Position numbers and translations under genes: made by a program. The notes under the pieces are model-generated. The model did no database searches. It was not told the origin of the DNA and saw only the letters and a list, made by a program, of their open reading frames with translations. A stretch of DNA of 64,000 bases from Rhodospirillaceae bacterium (GTDB lineage: Bacteria > Pseudomonadota > Alphaproteobacteria > Rhodospirillales > Casp-alpha2): contig PALN01000063.1 in assembly GCA_002706405.1 (NCBI GenBank), positions 1 to 64,000 of the forward strand, in the 5' to 3' direction. Positions 19,115-27,374 of this stretch are shown piece after piece. Within the stretch, counting starts at the first letter, position 1. Each line of letters opens with the position of its first letter.

Positions 19115-20140
19115 TCACGATTCCGCGGCGAGCGGCAGATTGACCAGAAGGTTCTGCGGCTTCAAACGAAGGCGCTGCCCGGCGGTCATGCAGAGGGCGA
19201 GGTAGACCGGCTTGCCCCGGACCTCGGCGGCCATCTGATTGGGGTCCTTGAACTCGAGACGGAACAGCGAGAGCAGCCGGTCCATGCGGGCATCGTCGAC
19301 CTCGTTGCCTTCGTAAAGATCGTTCAGCAGGGCCGAGGCCTCGGCATCCAGGCCCAGATGCCAGACCCATTTTTCATCATTGATTTCCTGCACCGGCTGG
19401 ATCGAAATCTCGGCCTCGAGGAAATGGCGGACCCAGGCTTCAAGCACGCGGCACAACGCATCCAGCCCTGGCCGGGCGAAGGAAATGTCGAGCACGGTGT
19501 CGTAGCGCTCATTGCGATCCCAATAGATCTGCGCCGTGTCCGGTTGCAGCACGTCCATGTCGACCTGGCGGGACGCCGATCCGCTGTCGACCACCAGCTT
19601 GCCCAGGCTGCCCATGCCGCCCGTGGTCGCCAGCATCTCGACCGTTTCCGCGTCACCCAGCAAGATCGCGCCGTCCTTCAACGTCACCGTCTGTTCGCGG
19701 AACAGAAGTTCCGCCGCGCGGGCGCGGAACGGATCGTCCGTGCCGTCGATGACCCGACGCACGACGACGTTGGCCATCTGGTCGATGAACAGGGGCGGGA
19801 TGGTGACGCCGGTGGACCGGAAAATCTCCAGATAACAGGCTTCGACCGTGCCGGCAGCGACCAGCCGGTCACGAAAGGCGAGCATCACCCGGTAGTTGTC
19901 CCGCGCGTCCTCATCGGCCAGGGCCGTGATGCGGTCCTCGCCCACGGCTTCGCGGGGATTGGCCATCAAGGCGCCGTGGAGGACGCGCTCCGCATCGCAG
20001 GACTCGGCGATGGGGGCGATTTCCGGACGTTGCAGATAGGCCCGTAGGAAGGCATCCGTCACGGCCAGATGCCCGGCCCCGTCCCGCGTCAGCAGGTGAT
20101 AGCCGGAATTGGGCCAGAAGTCGGGTGCCGGGCCGTTCAT
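19115..20140 (-). CDS. Conserved protein of unknown function, DUF6352-like
   Basis: A 341-residue cytosolic protein beginning MNGPAPDFWPNSGYHLL. It contains no known catalytic motif that I can see; a block LYEGNEVDDARMDRLLSLFRLEFKDPNQ lies near the C-terminus. The overall sequence agrees with my recollection of DUF6352, which is often found beside DUF1244. It starts only 3 bases after the DUF1244 stop codon, so the two proteins are almost certainly made together. The domain label is from memory and should be treated as provisional; no function is proposed. Confidence 0.68.
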   Translation of the reverse strand: MNGPAPDFWPNSGYHLLTRDGAGHLAVTDAFLRAYLQRPEIAPIAESCDAERVLHGALMANPREAVGEDRITALADEDARDNYRVMLAFRDRLVAAGTVEACYLEIFRSTGVTIPPLFIDQMANVVVRRVIDGTDDPFRARAAELLFREQTVTLKDGAILLGDAETVEMLATTGGMGSLGKLVVDSGSASRQVDMDVLQPDTAQIYWDRNERYDTVLDISFARPGLDALCRVLEAWVRHFLEAEISIQPVQEINDEKWVWHLGLDAEASALLNDLYEGNEVDDARMDRLLSLFRLEFKDPNQMAAEVRGKPVYLALCMTAGQRLRLKPQNLLVNLPLAAES

Positions 20141-20143
20141 GAG

Positions 20144-20461
20144 CTAGTTATGGCCGCTGATTTCGGCGTGCAGGGGCTTGCTGTCCTCGAAGGCCTTCTT
20201 CTGCGCCGCGTCGGCGGGCTTCTGATACTTGTCCTTCCACGCGTCATAGGTCATGCCGTAGATCACCTCGCGGGCGGCGTCATAATCGACGTCCTCTCCC
20301 TTGGCCTGGGCCTCGGCGGCATACCATTTGGCCAGACAGTTTCGGCAGAACCCGGCCAAATTCATCAGGTCGATGTTCTGCACGTCCGTGCGCTTCTGCA
20401 GGTGCTTGATCAGGCCGCGAAAGGCGGCGGCTTCCACTTCCGTGCGGGTCTTGTCGTCCAT
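20144..20461 (-). CDS. DUF1244 domain-containing protein
   Basis: A 105-residue protein with the DUF1244 hallmark TDVQNIDLMNLAGFCRNCLAKWY, including the conserved Cys pair CxxC (FCRNCL) and following aromatic residues. The protein is acidic and helical with no export signal. DUF1244 proteins are widespread in alpha- and gammaproteobacteria and have no established function; the CxxC could bind metal or act in redox chemistry, which is inference. It is the first gene of a two-gene unit with the DUF6352-like gene, separated by 3 bases. Confidence 0.85.
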   Translation of the reverse strand: MDDKTRTEVEAAAFRGLIKHLQKRTDVQNIDLMNLAGFCRNCLAKWYAAEAQAKGEDVDYDAAREVIYGMTYDAWKDKYQKPADAAQKKAFEDSKPLHAEISGHN

Positions 20462-20574
20462 GTCGTCGTTTCCTCCGTCTTGCGCCGCGCGGGCAATGGG
20501 ATGCCGCGCGGGATCGTTTCTGCGGTTCTATATAGGGACCGGGGGGCGCCGACAAAAGGGCGGCCCGTCACGGC

Positions 20575-21849
20575 CTAGCGCTTGATCGCCCGCCAACCGA
20601 TGTCGCGGCGGCAGAACCCTTCGGGCCAGTCGATCAGATCGACCGCCTCATAGGCCCGGGCCCGGGCTTCGGGCACGTCCTTGCCGATGGCGGTAACGCC
20701 CAGCACGCGCCCGCCGTTGGCGATGACCGTTCCGTCCGGCCCTGCCGCCGTCCCGGCGTGGAACACGACCACGCCATCGACCGCATCGGCAGCACCCAGA
20801 CCTTTGATTTCAGTGCCTTTTTTATACTTTCCCGGATAGCCTTTGGCGGCCATGACCACGGTCATGGCGACATCGTCCCGCCATTTCAGCTTGGTCTTGG
20901 CCAGCCGCCCTTCAGCACAGGCCAGGAGGACCTCCAGCACGTCGGACTTGAGGCGCATCATCATGACCTGGCATTCCGGGTCGCCGAACCGGGTGTTGTA
21001 TTCGATCAGCTTGGGGCCGGCGTCGTCGATCATCAGCCCGGCGTAGAGCACGCCCTTGAAGGGGCGGCCTTCGGCCGCCATGCCTTTAATTGTCGGCTCG
21101 ATGATTTCCGCCATGACCCGGTCGGCCATGGCCTGATCCACGATGGGGGCCGGGGAATAGGCGCCCATGCCGCCCGTGTTGGGGCCTTCGTCGCCGTCGT
21201 GGGCGCGCTTGTGGTCCTGGGCGCCGACCAAAGGCAGCGCCGATTCGCCGTCGACCAGGGCGAAGAAGCTGGCTTCCTCACCTTCCAGGAATTCCTCGAC
21301 GACAATTTCCGTGCCCGCGTTGCCGAAGGCTTCCTCGATCATGATCTGGTCGACCGCCGCATAGGCCTCGTTCACATTGCGGCAGATGATGACCCCCTTG
21401 CCGGCGGCCAGGCCGTCGGCCTTGACGACGATGGGGGCGCCATGGGTGCGGATGTATTCCTTGGCCGCGTCCGGCTCGTCAAAGCGGTCGTAATCGGCGG
21501 TCGGGATGCCGTATTTGGCGCAGAGGTCCTTGGTGAAGGCCTTGGAGCCTTCCAGCTCCGCCCCCGCCGCCGTCGGCCCGAAGGATTTGACCCCCAGCGC
21601 ATCCAGTTTATCGACCAGGCCCGCCACCAGGGGCGCTTCCGGCCCGACCACGACGAAGTCGATGGCGTTGTCCTTGACGAATCCGATGATGCCGCTCAGG
21701 TCCTCGGCCTCGATATCAAGGTTGCGCGCAAGAGCGGCCGTGCCGGCGTTGCCCGGGGCGCAGAACAATTCGCTGCATTTGGGGGATTTGGCGATGGCCC
21801 AGCAAAGAGAATGTTCCCGCCCGCCCGAGCCGACCACGAGTACCTTCAT
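20575..21849 (-). CDS. purD: Phosphoribosylamine-glycine ligase (GAR synthetase)
   Basis: A 424-residue ATP-grasp enzyme catalysing the second step of purine synthesis, joining glycine to phosphoribosylamine. It begins [20 protein letters not shown] and includes [13 protein letters not shown], the ATP-grasp segments [16 protein letters not shown] and [17 protein letters not shown], and the PurD signature [12 protein letters not shown] followed by [14 protein letters not shown]. Length is normal. It is divergent from xseA, with about 100 bases between the two starts. No purine riboswitch or PurR-like site is apparent in that spacer. Confidence 0.95.
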   Translation of the reverse strand: MKVLVVGSGGREHSLCWAIAKSPKCSELFCAPGNAGTAALARNLDIEAEDLSGIIGFVKDNAIDFVVVGPEAPLVAGLVDKLDALGVKSFGPTAAGAELEGSKAFTKDLCAKYGIPTADYDRFDEPDAAKEYIRTHGAPIVVKADGLAAGKGVIICRNVNEAYAAVDQIMIEEAFGNAGTEIVVEEFLEGEEASFFALVDGESALPLVGAQDHKRAHDGDEGPNTGGMGAYSPAPIVDQAMADRVMAEIIEPTIKGMAAEGRPFKGVLYAGLMIDDAGPKLIEYNTRFGDPECQVMMMRLKSDVLEVLLACAEGRLAKTKLKWRDDVAMTVVMAAKGYPGKYKKGTEIKGLGAADAVDGVVVFHAGTAAGPDGTVIANGGRVLGVTAIGKDVPEARARAYEAVDLIDWPEGFCRRDIGWRAIKR

Positions 21850-21915
21850 CCTGTCCCAATCCCTCCTGAGTCCGGCGGTTTGTTCGGCGTGCGGCGTTTG
21901 CCACGGTCCGCCGTA

Positions 21916-21944
21916 TTGTGTCCGTTCACCGGGCCTTGCATACT
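21916..21944 (+). promoter_or_regulatory. Candidate promoter giving a leaderless xseA mRNA
   Basis: TTGTGT (21916-21921), a 17-base spacer and CATACT (21939-21944) lie just ahead of the ATG at 21951. Transcription would start at or very near the A of the start codon, and no ribosome-binding site precedes it. The match to the sigma-70 consensus is partial (3/6 and 4/6). Confidence 0.35.
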
Positions 21945-21950
21945 GCGCCC

Positions 21951-23426
21951 ATGAGCGACAATTCCAGCGGCACCGCGCAGAGTCAACCCGGCGACACCGA
22001 GACCAGCCACAACCTGCCGGTCTTTACCGTTTCCGAGATTTCCCAGGCCGTGAAACATACGGTCGAGGACACCTTTCAATGGGTGCGAATCCGGGGCGAA
22101 ATCTCGGGTTTCAAACGCGCCGCTTCGGGGCATCTGTATTTCACCCTGAAGGACGCGGATGCGGCGATCGACGGCGTGTGCTGGCGCGGCACGGCCGGGC
22201 GCCTATCCATAAAACCCGAAGACGGGATGGAGATCGTCGCCACCGGGCGGCTGACGACCTATCCCGGGCGTTCCAAGTACCAGGTCGTGGTCGACCATAT
22301 GGAACTGGCCGGCGAAGGGGCCCTGCTGAAGCTGCTGGAGGACCGCCGCCGCAAGCTGGAGGCCGAAGGCCTGTTCGCCCCGGACCGCAAGCGCGATCTT
22401 CCCTTCCTGCCGGACGTGATCGGGGTCGTGACCTCGCCCACGGGCGCGGTGATCCGCGACATCCTGCACCGCCTGGCCGACCGTTTTCCGGTCCATGTCC
22501 TGATTTGGCCCGTACTGGTCCAAGGCGACAATGCCGCCGCCCAGGTCGCCGCCGCCGTGCGCGGATTCGGTGGGATTGACGCCGGCGGCCCAGTGGACGG
22601 ACAGGTGCCGCGCCCGGATGTGGTCATCGTCGCCCGCGGCGGCGGCAGCCTGGAGGACCTGTGGGCCTTCAACGAGGAAGAGGTCGTGCGCGCCATCGCC
22701 GATTCCCCGATTCCGGTAATTTCAGCCGTCGGCCACGAAACGGACACCACCCTGGCCGATTTCGCAGCCGACCGGCGCGCGCCCACCCCGACGGCGGCAG
22801 CGGAAATGGCCGTGCCTGTGCGTCTGGACCTGTTGGCCCAGGTCATGGAGGACGGTCGGCGCATCGCCAGTGCCGTGTCCCGGCTGCTGGCCGACCACCG
22901 CCGCCACCTGGAGTCCACCGCCCGAGCGCTGCCCAACCCGGCCCGCATGCTGCAGGAACAGACGCAGCGGCTTGATGACTGGACCGACCGCCTGGGGCAG
23001 TCGCTGGGCGGCGGGCTGGAGCGCCGCCGCGCACGCCTCGCCAATGCCGCCGTCGGGTTGACCCGGCCCGACAAGATCATCCAGATGGAGGCTGGCCGCC
23101 TTGCCTCGGAAGTACGCGCCCTGAAGACCGCCGGCCGGGCCGCCGTGGACCGGGCGCGGGGCCGCCTGGCCCAGGCGTCGGCCTTGTTGGAAAGCTATTC
23201 CTATCAGCGCGTTCTGGATCGCGGGTTCGCTCTGGTCACCGACCCGGCGGGCGCCCCCGTGACCTCGGCCAAGGGGCTCAAGACCGGGGACCGGCTGGAT
23301 ATTCGGCTTAGCGACGGGACGCGGCCGGTCACGGTTTCAGGCAACACGACCCCGGCCAAACCAAAAGCGCCGGACAAACCAAAAACGGACAAGCCCGGCG
23401 ACGGCCGGCAGGGGCGGCTTCTGTGA
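21951..23426 (+). CDS. xseA: Exodeoxyribonuclease VII large subunit
   Basis: A 491-residue nuclease subunit that degrades single-stranded DNA to short oligonucleotides together with XseB, whose gene is not in this window. The N-terminal OB-fold domain ([29 protein letters not shown]) is followed by the catalytic domain with [36 protein letters not shown] and [27 protein letters not shown]. The C-terminal coiled-coil region and a [13 protein letters not shown] basic tail finish the protein. ATG 21951 is favoured because the family N-terminus begins shortly after it. The stop overlaps the next gene's GTG start. Confidence 0.93.
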   Translation: MSDNSSGTAQSQPGDTETSHNLPVFTVSEISQAVKHTVEDTFQWVRIRGEISGFKRAASGHLYFTLKDADAAIDGVCWRGTAGRLSIKPEDGMEIVATGRLTTYPGRSKYQVVVDHMELAGEGALLKLLEDRRRKLEAEGLFAPDRKRDLPFLPDVIGVVTSPTGAVIRDILHRLADRFPVHVLIWPVLVQGDNAAAQVAAAVRGFGGIDAGGPVDGQVPRPDVVIVARGGGSLEDLWAFNEEEVVRAIADSPIPVISAVGHETDTTLADFAADRRAPTPTAAAEMAVPVRLDLLAQVMEDGRRIASAVSRLLADHRRHLESTARALPNPARMLQEQTQRLDDWTDRLGQSLGGGLERRRARLANAAVGLTRPDKIIQMEAGRLASEVRALKTAGRAAVDRARGRLAQASALLESYSYQRVLDRGFALVTDPAGAPVTSAKGLKTGDRLDIRLSDGTRPVTVSGNTTPAKPKAPDKPKTDKPGDGRQGRLL

Positions 23427-24253
23427 CATTCCTTCTTCGCATTTTTCTGGTCGCGACGGCCCTCGTCGCGGCGGGCGCCGATCCGGCCCGCGCGCTGGAG
23501 ATTTCCGGCACCTTCGTCCAAGGCGGCCTGGCCACGGGTAAGGTCGAGCCGGGGACCGCGCTGACCCTCGACGGAAACCCCGTGGCCGTGGCGCCGGACG
23601 GCAGCTTCATCATCGGCTTCGGGCGCAAGGCCAAGGGCAAAATGGTGCTGCGGGCGGTGCCGCCGGAAGGCCCGTCCGAGACGCGGGAGCTCCAGATCAA
23701 GGCGCGCAAGTACAAGATCCAGCGCATCGACGGCCTGCCGACGCGCAAGGTCAGCCCGACCAGCCCGGCAGATCTCGCCCGCATCAAGAGCGACCGCCGG
23801 CAGATCGTCGAGGTCCGCAAGCGGACGACGCTCAAGACCTTCTTCGACACCGGCTTCATGTGGCCGGTCACAGGCCGCATTTCCGGTGTGTTCGGCAGCC
23901 AGCGCATCCTCAACGGCAAGCCCCGCAGCCCGCATAACGGCGTCGATGTCGCGGCCCCCCGCGGCACGCCGGTAAAAACCATGGGCGACGGCGTGGTGGC
24001 GCTAGTCAATCAGGACATGTTCTTCACGGGAAAAACGGTGATGATCGACCACGGCTTGGGCCTGACGTCTGTCTATATCCATATGGACAAGATCACCGTG
24101 AACGAAGGGGATTTCGTGACCAAGGGCATGCAGATCGGCACCGTGGGCGCCACCGGCCGGGCCACGGGCCCGCATCTGCATTGGGGGGTCAGCTGGTTCA
24201 ACATCCATCTGGACCCGGCGCTGTTGGTGGGGCCGCAGAAACCCAAGGAATAA
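23423..24253 (+). CDS. Secreted M23 metallopeptidase
   Basis: A 276-residue exported peptidase. The start is GTG in a GTGA overlap with the xseA stop. A signal peptide spans residues 1 to about 25 (LLRIFLVATALVAAGADPARA-L). An N-terminal beta-rich domain (about 26-110) is followed by the M23 domain with HNGVDVAAPRG (H-x3-D), VMIDHGLGLTSVYIHMD and HLHWGV (HxH), so the zinc site is complete. It probably cleaves peptidoglycan peptides in the periplasm. Coupling to xseA in expression is positional; no functional link is evident. Confidence 0.88.
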   Translation: MTFLLRIFLVATALVAAGADPARALEISGTFVQGGLATGKVEPGTALTLDGNPVAVAPDGSFIIGFGRKAKGKMVLRAVPPEGPSETRELQIKARKYKIQRIDGLPTRKVSPTSPADLARIKSDRRQIVEVRKRTTLKTFFDTGFMWPVTGRISGVFGSQRILNGKPRSPHNGVDVAAPRGTPVKTMGDGVVALVNQDMFFTGKTVMIDHGLGLTSVYIHMDKITVNEGDFVTKGMQIGTVGATGRATGPHLHWGVSWFNIHLDPALLVGPQKPKE

Positions 24254-24277
24254 CGGTCGGCTATTCTTGTCTGATCG

Positions 24278-24979
24278 TCACGGGTCGATCTGATAGACCT
24301 TATGACCGTCGCTTAGGTCCTTGATGCGGTCGATCCGACCACCGTCCCAATGGTAGCTGACGTGACGCCCCTGAACGGGAACGTCCATCACGTCCGGATG
24401 GAAGGCGGCGAAACATTCCCCGCCGTCGTGGCGGACGCTGGGGTAGACGATGCCGTCGCCACCGGCGGTACGGACCTCCCGCGCATAGGCCTGAGACGCG
24501 CCATAGTCTTCGGGATCAAGCAGGTCCGCAAAGTCGCCAGCCCGCAGATCGACCAAAGTGGCCTCAATACGCCCCACAAGCTCACGTAGGTTGGCAATCC
24601 ACCCCGGCGTCTCCGCCGTCGCCCTACAAAACCGCGTTTGATGGTGAACCGTTTCAAACAAGGCCGTTTCATATCCGTTGGCCGCATAGAAGGCGCCGAA
24701 GGAACCGTCGTGAAACCGCCCCGGACGATCCGGACTGACATGGGTGAACGGCGCCATGACATAGGAAGCACCGGCGCCGCCAACGCGTCGTTCCGGCGGG
24801 ACGAGGTCTAGGTTTCCGATCGTTTCGGCGAGGCGTGCGTTGGTCTTTCCTTCCGCCGCCGCCAATAGCGCCCAGTCCTCGGGGGCAGCGATATCCTCGA
24901 ACACGTCGATCGGGGGATAGGCGGAATTGATGAAACGGTGGTAGGACCAGGCCACATGGGACGCCGGGGCACTTACCAT
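24278..24979 (-). CDS. RES-domain toxin (NAD-degrading family)
   Basis: A 233-residue RES-family protein. Family features are the N-terminal Arg in YHRFINSAYPPIDVFE (R15), the GAFYAANGYETALFE block with conserved Tyr and Glu, and YPSVRHDGG with the conserved Ser. Characterised RES toxins kill or arrest cells by breaking down NAD+ (phosphorolysis or hydrolysis). The start overlaps the antitoxin stop by 7 bases, the usual antitoxin-first order for RES/Xre pairs. Base composition is lower in GC than the neighbours (34 of 60 in 24301-24360), suggesting transfer. Whether the toxin is active here is inferred from the intact motifs. Confidence 0.88.
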   Translation of the reverse strand: MVSAPASHVAWSYHRFINSAYPPIDVFEDIAAPEDWALLAAAEGKTNARLAETIGNLDLVPPERRVGGAGASYVMAPFTHVSPDRPGRFHDGSFGAFYAANGYETALFETVHHQTRFCRATAETPGWIANLRELVGRIEATLVDLRAGDFADLLDPEDYGASQAYAREVRTAGGDGIVYPSVRHDGGECFAAFHPDVMDVPVQGRHVSYHWDGGRIDRIKDLSDGHKVYQIDP

Positions 24980-25386
24980 GGCCCTCGGACCGCATCCAAA
25001 TACCGACGCACCCGCATCAAGTCCGTGAGCTGGCCACCCAGCATCACCGCCAAGGCAGACTGGTCGCCGAAAGCCGCGTTTGGCCGCTTGATCCAGCCGT
25101 AGCCGCGTTCCGTATCCTTGAACAGCAGACGCAGTGCCTTGTGAATCCCCAGCAGGTTCGACAAGCGCGCCGAAAGATCGGGGCCGACCCGACCATATTC
25201 TCCAGCCTTCCAGCGCTGGAACGTGCGCGGCGCAATTTCACCGAGCAATGTTGCCGCCTGTGTATCCGTGAGCCCCCAACGATCAAACAGGTTAATCACC
25301 GCCCGTTGCATGGCGTGAATCTCCTCGGTGGAGAACACCACCCCAGGCGGTGCCGGTTGCGGTTCAATGAGACGAAGATGGGGCAT
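24973..25386 (-). CDS. Xre/MbcA/ParS-type antitoxin of the RES toxin
   Basis: A 137-residue antitoxin. The N-terminal helix-turn-helix region (INLFDRWGLTDTQAATLLG, then TFQRWKAG) binds DNA, and the C-terminal MbcA/ParS domain (GIHKALRLLF, then AFGDQSALAVMLGGQLTDLMRVRRYLDAVRG) binds and blocks the toxin. ATG 25386 is chosen because the longer frame from 25449 would start upstream of the predicted transcription start. A modest AGGG ribosome-binding site precedes it. The operon's own promoter carries two GACA-N2-TGTC elements, as expected for autorepression. Confidence 0.88.
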   Translation of the reverse strand: MPHLRLIEPQPAPPGVVFSTEEIHAMQRAVINLFDRWGLTDTQAATLLGEIAPRTFQRWKAGEYGRVGPDLSARLSNLLGIHKALRLLFKDTERGYGWIKRPNAAFGDQSALAVMLGGQLTDLMRVRRYLDAVRGPW

Positions 25387-25415
25387 CGGAATGAACCCTA
25401 TGCAAATCAAAATTA

Positions 25416-25456
25416 GACATTTGTCTCCATAATATAAAAATAGCGACAAATGTCAA
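25416..25456 (-). promoter_or_regulatory. Toxin-antitoxin promoter with two inverted operators
   Basis: On the minus strand TTGACA (25456-25451), a 16-base spacer and TATTAT (25434-25429) form a near-consensus sigma-70 promoter in AT-rich DNA. The decamer GACATTTGTC at 25416-25425 and its exact reverse complement at 25445-25454 flank it, with centres 29 bases apart. One overlaps the -35, the other lies at the transcription start. Each is itself an imperfect palindrome (GACA-N2-TGTC), so each could bind an antitoxin dimer. Confidence 0.72.
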
Positions 25457-25465
25457 TAATTGCCT

Positions 25466-26371
25466 CTACCCATCCTCGCTAGGCCAACGATTGTGCAGCC
25501 ACAGCCATTGTTCCGGCGTGTCGCGGACCCATTGTTCGACCTGGTTGTTGATCCGCGTCATCGCCGCCAGGACATCGGCCTTGTGATCGCCGGTCTTCTT
25601 GAAGCGGACGGGCGGCAGGGCCGTCATCTTGAAGCGGGCTCCTTTAAGACGTGTCACCCGTGCCGCGACCACCGGGCAGTCGTGGCGCAGGGCCAGTTCG
25701 GCCAGCGCCGGGGCGGTCATGGCCGGGCGGCCGAAGAACGGCACGGCGATGCCGTCGTTCATTTTCTGATCGACCAGCATGGCCAGGTGACTGCCCGACC
25801 GGAAAGCGTTGAGAAGCTGGCGCACACCCTGTGGCCCCTTCGGGATCAAGGCCCCTTCGACGGCCGCGCGGCCATGGCGGTACAGCCATTCGACCAGGCG
25901 ATTGTTGGCTTCGCGGTAGACCCGGTCGAGCGGCAGGCCCCGCTGTGTGGCACCCAAGGCCAGGATTTCCCAGTTGCCGATATGGGCGGAATAGAAAATG
26001 CCCGCCTCATTGTCGTCACGCAGCTGGTCCACGTATTCGCCGCCTTCGACCTCGACCCGGCCGCCATCGGCGTAAACGTCGATTTCCTGCAGATGGGGAA
26101 ATTCGGCGGCAAGCCGGCCCAGATTGTCCCACATGCCGCGAACGATGCGCTCGACCTCGGCATCCGGCTTATCGGGGAACACGGCACGCAGGTTCCGGCG
26201 CGCCCGGTCCGACAGGCGCAGGCGCGGGCCGATCGTGCGCGCCAACGCCCCACCCAATCCCGACGCCCAATCAAGCGGCAGCATGCGGAAGAACATGTAG
26301 ACCGTGAACGCTGCCGCCGCCTGGACGGGGTGAATCACGTATTTGTTCAGCGGGGCCGGCGCATGGGCCAT
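25466..26371 (-). CDS. lpxL: Lipid A lauroyl/myristoyl-type acyltransferase
   Basis: A 301-residue inner-membrane protein of the LpxL/LpxM (HtrB/MsbB) family, which adds a secondary acyl chain to Kdo2-lipid A. An N-terminal hydrophobic anchor (AAAAFTVYMFFRMLPL) precedes the acyltransferase domain with the catalytic motif H-x4-E in SAHIGNWEIL, and downstream MLVDQKMNDGIAVPFFGRPA and WLWLHNRW. It is the last gene of a minus-strand lipid A cluster, 16 bases after lpxK. Acyl chain specificity cannot be read from sequence. The stop lies only 10 bases from the toxin-antitoxin -35 box. Confidence 0.9.
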   Translation of the reverse strand: MAHAPAPLNKYVIHPVQAAAAFTVYMFFRMLPLDWASGLGGALARTIGPRLRLSDRARRNLRAVFPDKPDAEVERIVRGMWDNLGRLAAEFPHLQEIDVYADGGRVEVEGGEYVDQLRDDNEAGIFYSAHIGNWEILALGATQRGLPLDRVYREANNRLVEWLYRHGRAAVEGALIPKGPQGVRQLLNAFRSGSHLAMLVDQKMNDGIAVPFFGRPAMTAPALAELALRHDCPVVAARVTRLKGARFKMTALPPVRFKKTGDHKADVLAAMTRINNQVEQWVRDTPEQWLWLHNRWPSEDG

Positions 26372-26387
26372 GGAATCGGCTGCCTGG

Positions 26388-27374
26388 TTAGGGTTTGACG
26401 GTTTGTAACAATCGGTCGAGGGCCGTTTCGTCGTCCCATTGCAGGGTGATTGTCAAGACTTCAATGCCCGCGCGGTCGCCGGCGGAGATGCGCTGGGCGT
26501 CCTTTTCCGTGGTTATCAAAACCCCTTTCAGGGCCTCTGCACAACGTTTCAAGGCGGCCAGATCAGCAGAGCTAAAGAGATGATGGTCGGGAAAGGCTTT
26601 CGTTCCGGCAAGGCGGCAACCGTGATCACGCAGGGTCTGGAAAAACTTTTCCGGATGCCCGATCCCGGCGAAGGCAACACCCAGGACTTTTGAAATTTGC
26701 TCGATTTCGGGGCCGGGAACAACCCGAGCCGTCAGCACCGGCAGGTCTTTCGGACCGAAGCGGCGCGCCGCATCGGCCACGCCCCAGACATCATCGCCGA
26801 TCACGACAAGCGCATCCGCCCGCGCGAGCCCCGCCCGCAGGCTTTCGCGCAGCGGCCCGGCCGGAATCAGAAAGCCGTTGCCGAAACCAAAACGGCCGTC
26901 GACGACGACGATGGACAAATCCTTGGCGAGCGACGGGTCCTGAAAGCCGTCATCCAGCACCAGCGCCCCGGCCCCGGCGTCCACGGCGGCGCGGGCCGCG
27001 TGGGTCCGGTCGCCGCCGACCCAGACCGGTGCGACCTTGGCGATCATCAGAGGCTCGTCCCCGACCTCGTCCGCCCTATCCATATCCGGGTCTACGGGCC
27101 GGGGAACCGTGCCGGCCGCGCCGCCGTAACCGCGGCTGATCACATGGGGCAGCCGTCCGGCGGCGCCCAAGCGGCGCACGATGTCGATCACCACCGGCGT
27201 CTTGCCCGCCCCGCCGGCCGTCAGGTTGCCGACGCAGATCACGGGCGCGCCGACATCAACTGCTTTCTGACGCTGGCGCAACACGGTCGCGGTGCCGTAG
27301 ATCAGACCGAGCGGTGACAGCAATATCCCCAAGGCGGACGGCGCCGCCGCATACCAGAAACCGGGGGTTTTCAT
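26388..27374 (-). CDS. lpxK: Tetraacyldisaccharide 4'-kinase
   Basis: A 328-residue membrane-associated kinase that phosphorylates the 4' position of lipid IV-A precursor. A hydrophobic N-terminal segment (APSALGILLSPLGLIYG) anchors it. The P-loop is VGNLTAGGAGKTPVVID, followed by the LpxK blocks SRGYGG, GDEPLMIAK, VLDDGFQDPSLAKDL and the late PDHH segment. Its start overlaps the waaA stop by 4 bases, and lpxL follows after 16 bases, giving a conserved order for lipid A assembly. Length is typical. Confidence 0.94.
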   Translation of the reverse strand: MKTPGFWYAAAPSALGILLSPLGLIYGTATVLRQRQKAVDVGAPVICVGNLTAGGAGKTPVVIDIVRRLGAAGRLPHVISRGYGGAAGTVPRPVDPDMDRADEVGDEPLMIAKVAPVWVGGDRTHAARAAVDAGAGALVLDDGFQDPSLAKDLSIVVVDGRFGFGNGFLIPAGPLRESLRAGLARADALVVIGDDVWGVADAARRFGPKDLPVLTARVVPGPEIEQISKVLGVAFAGIGHPEKFFQTLRDHGCRLAGTKAFPDHHLFSSADLAALKRCAEALKGVLITTEKDAQRISAGDRAGIEVLTITLQWDDETALDRLLQTVKP

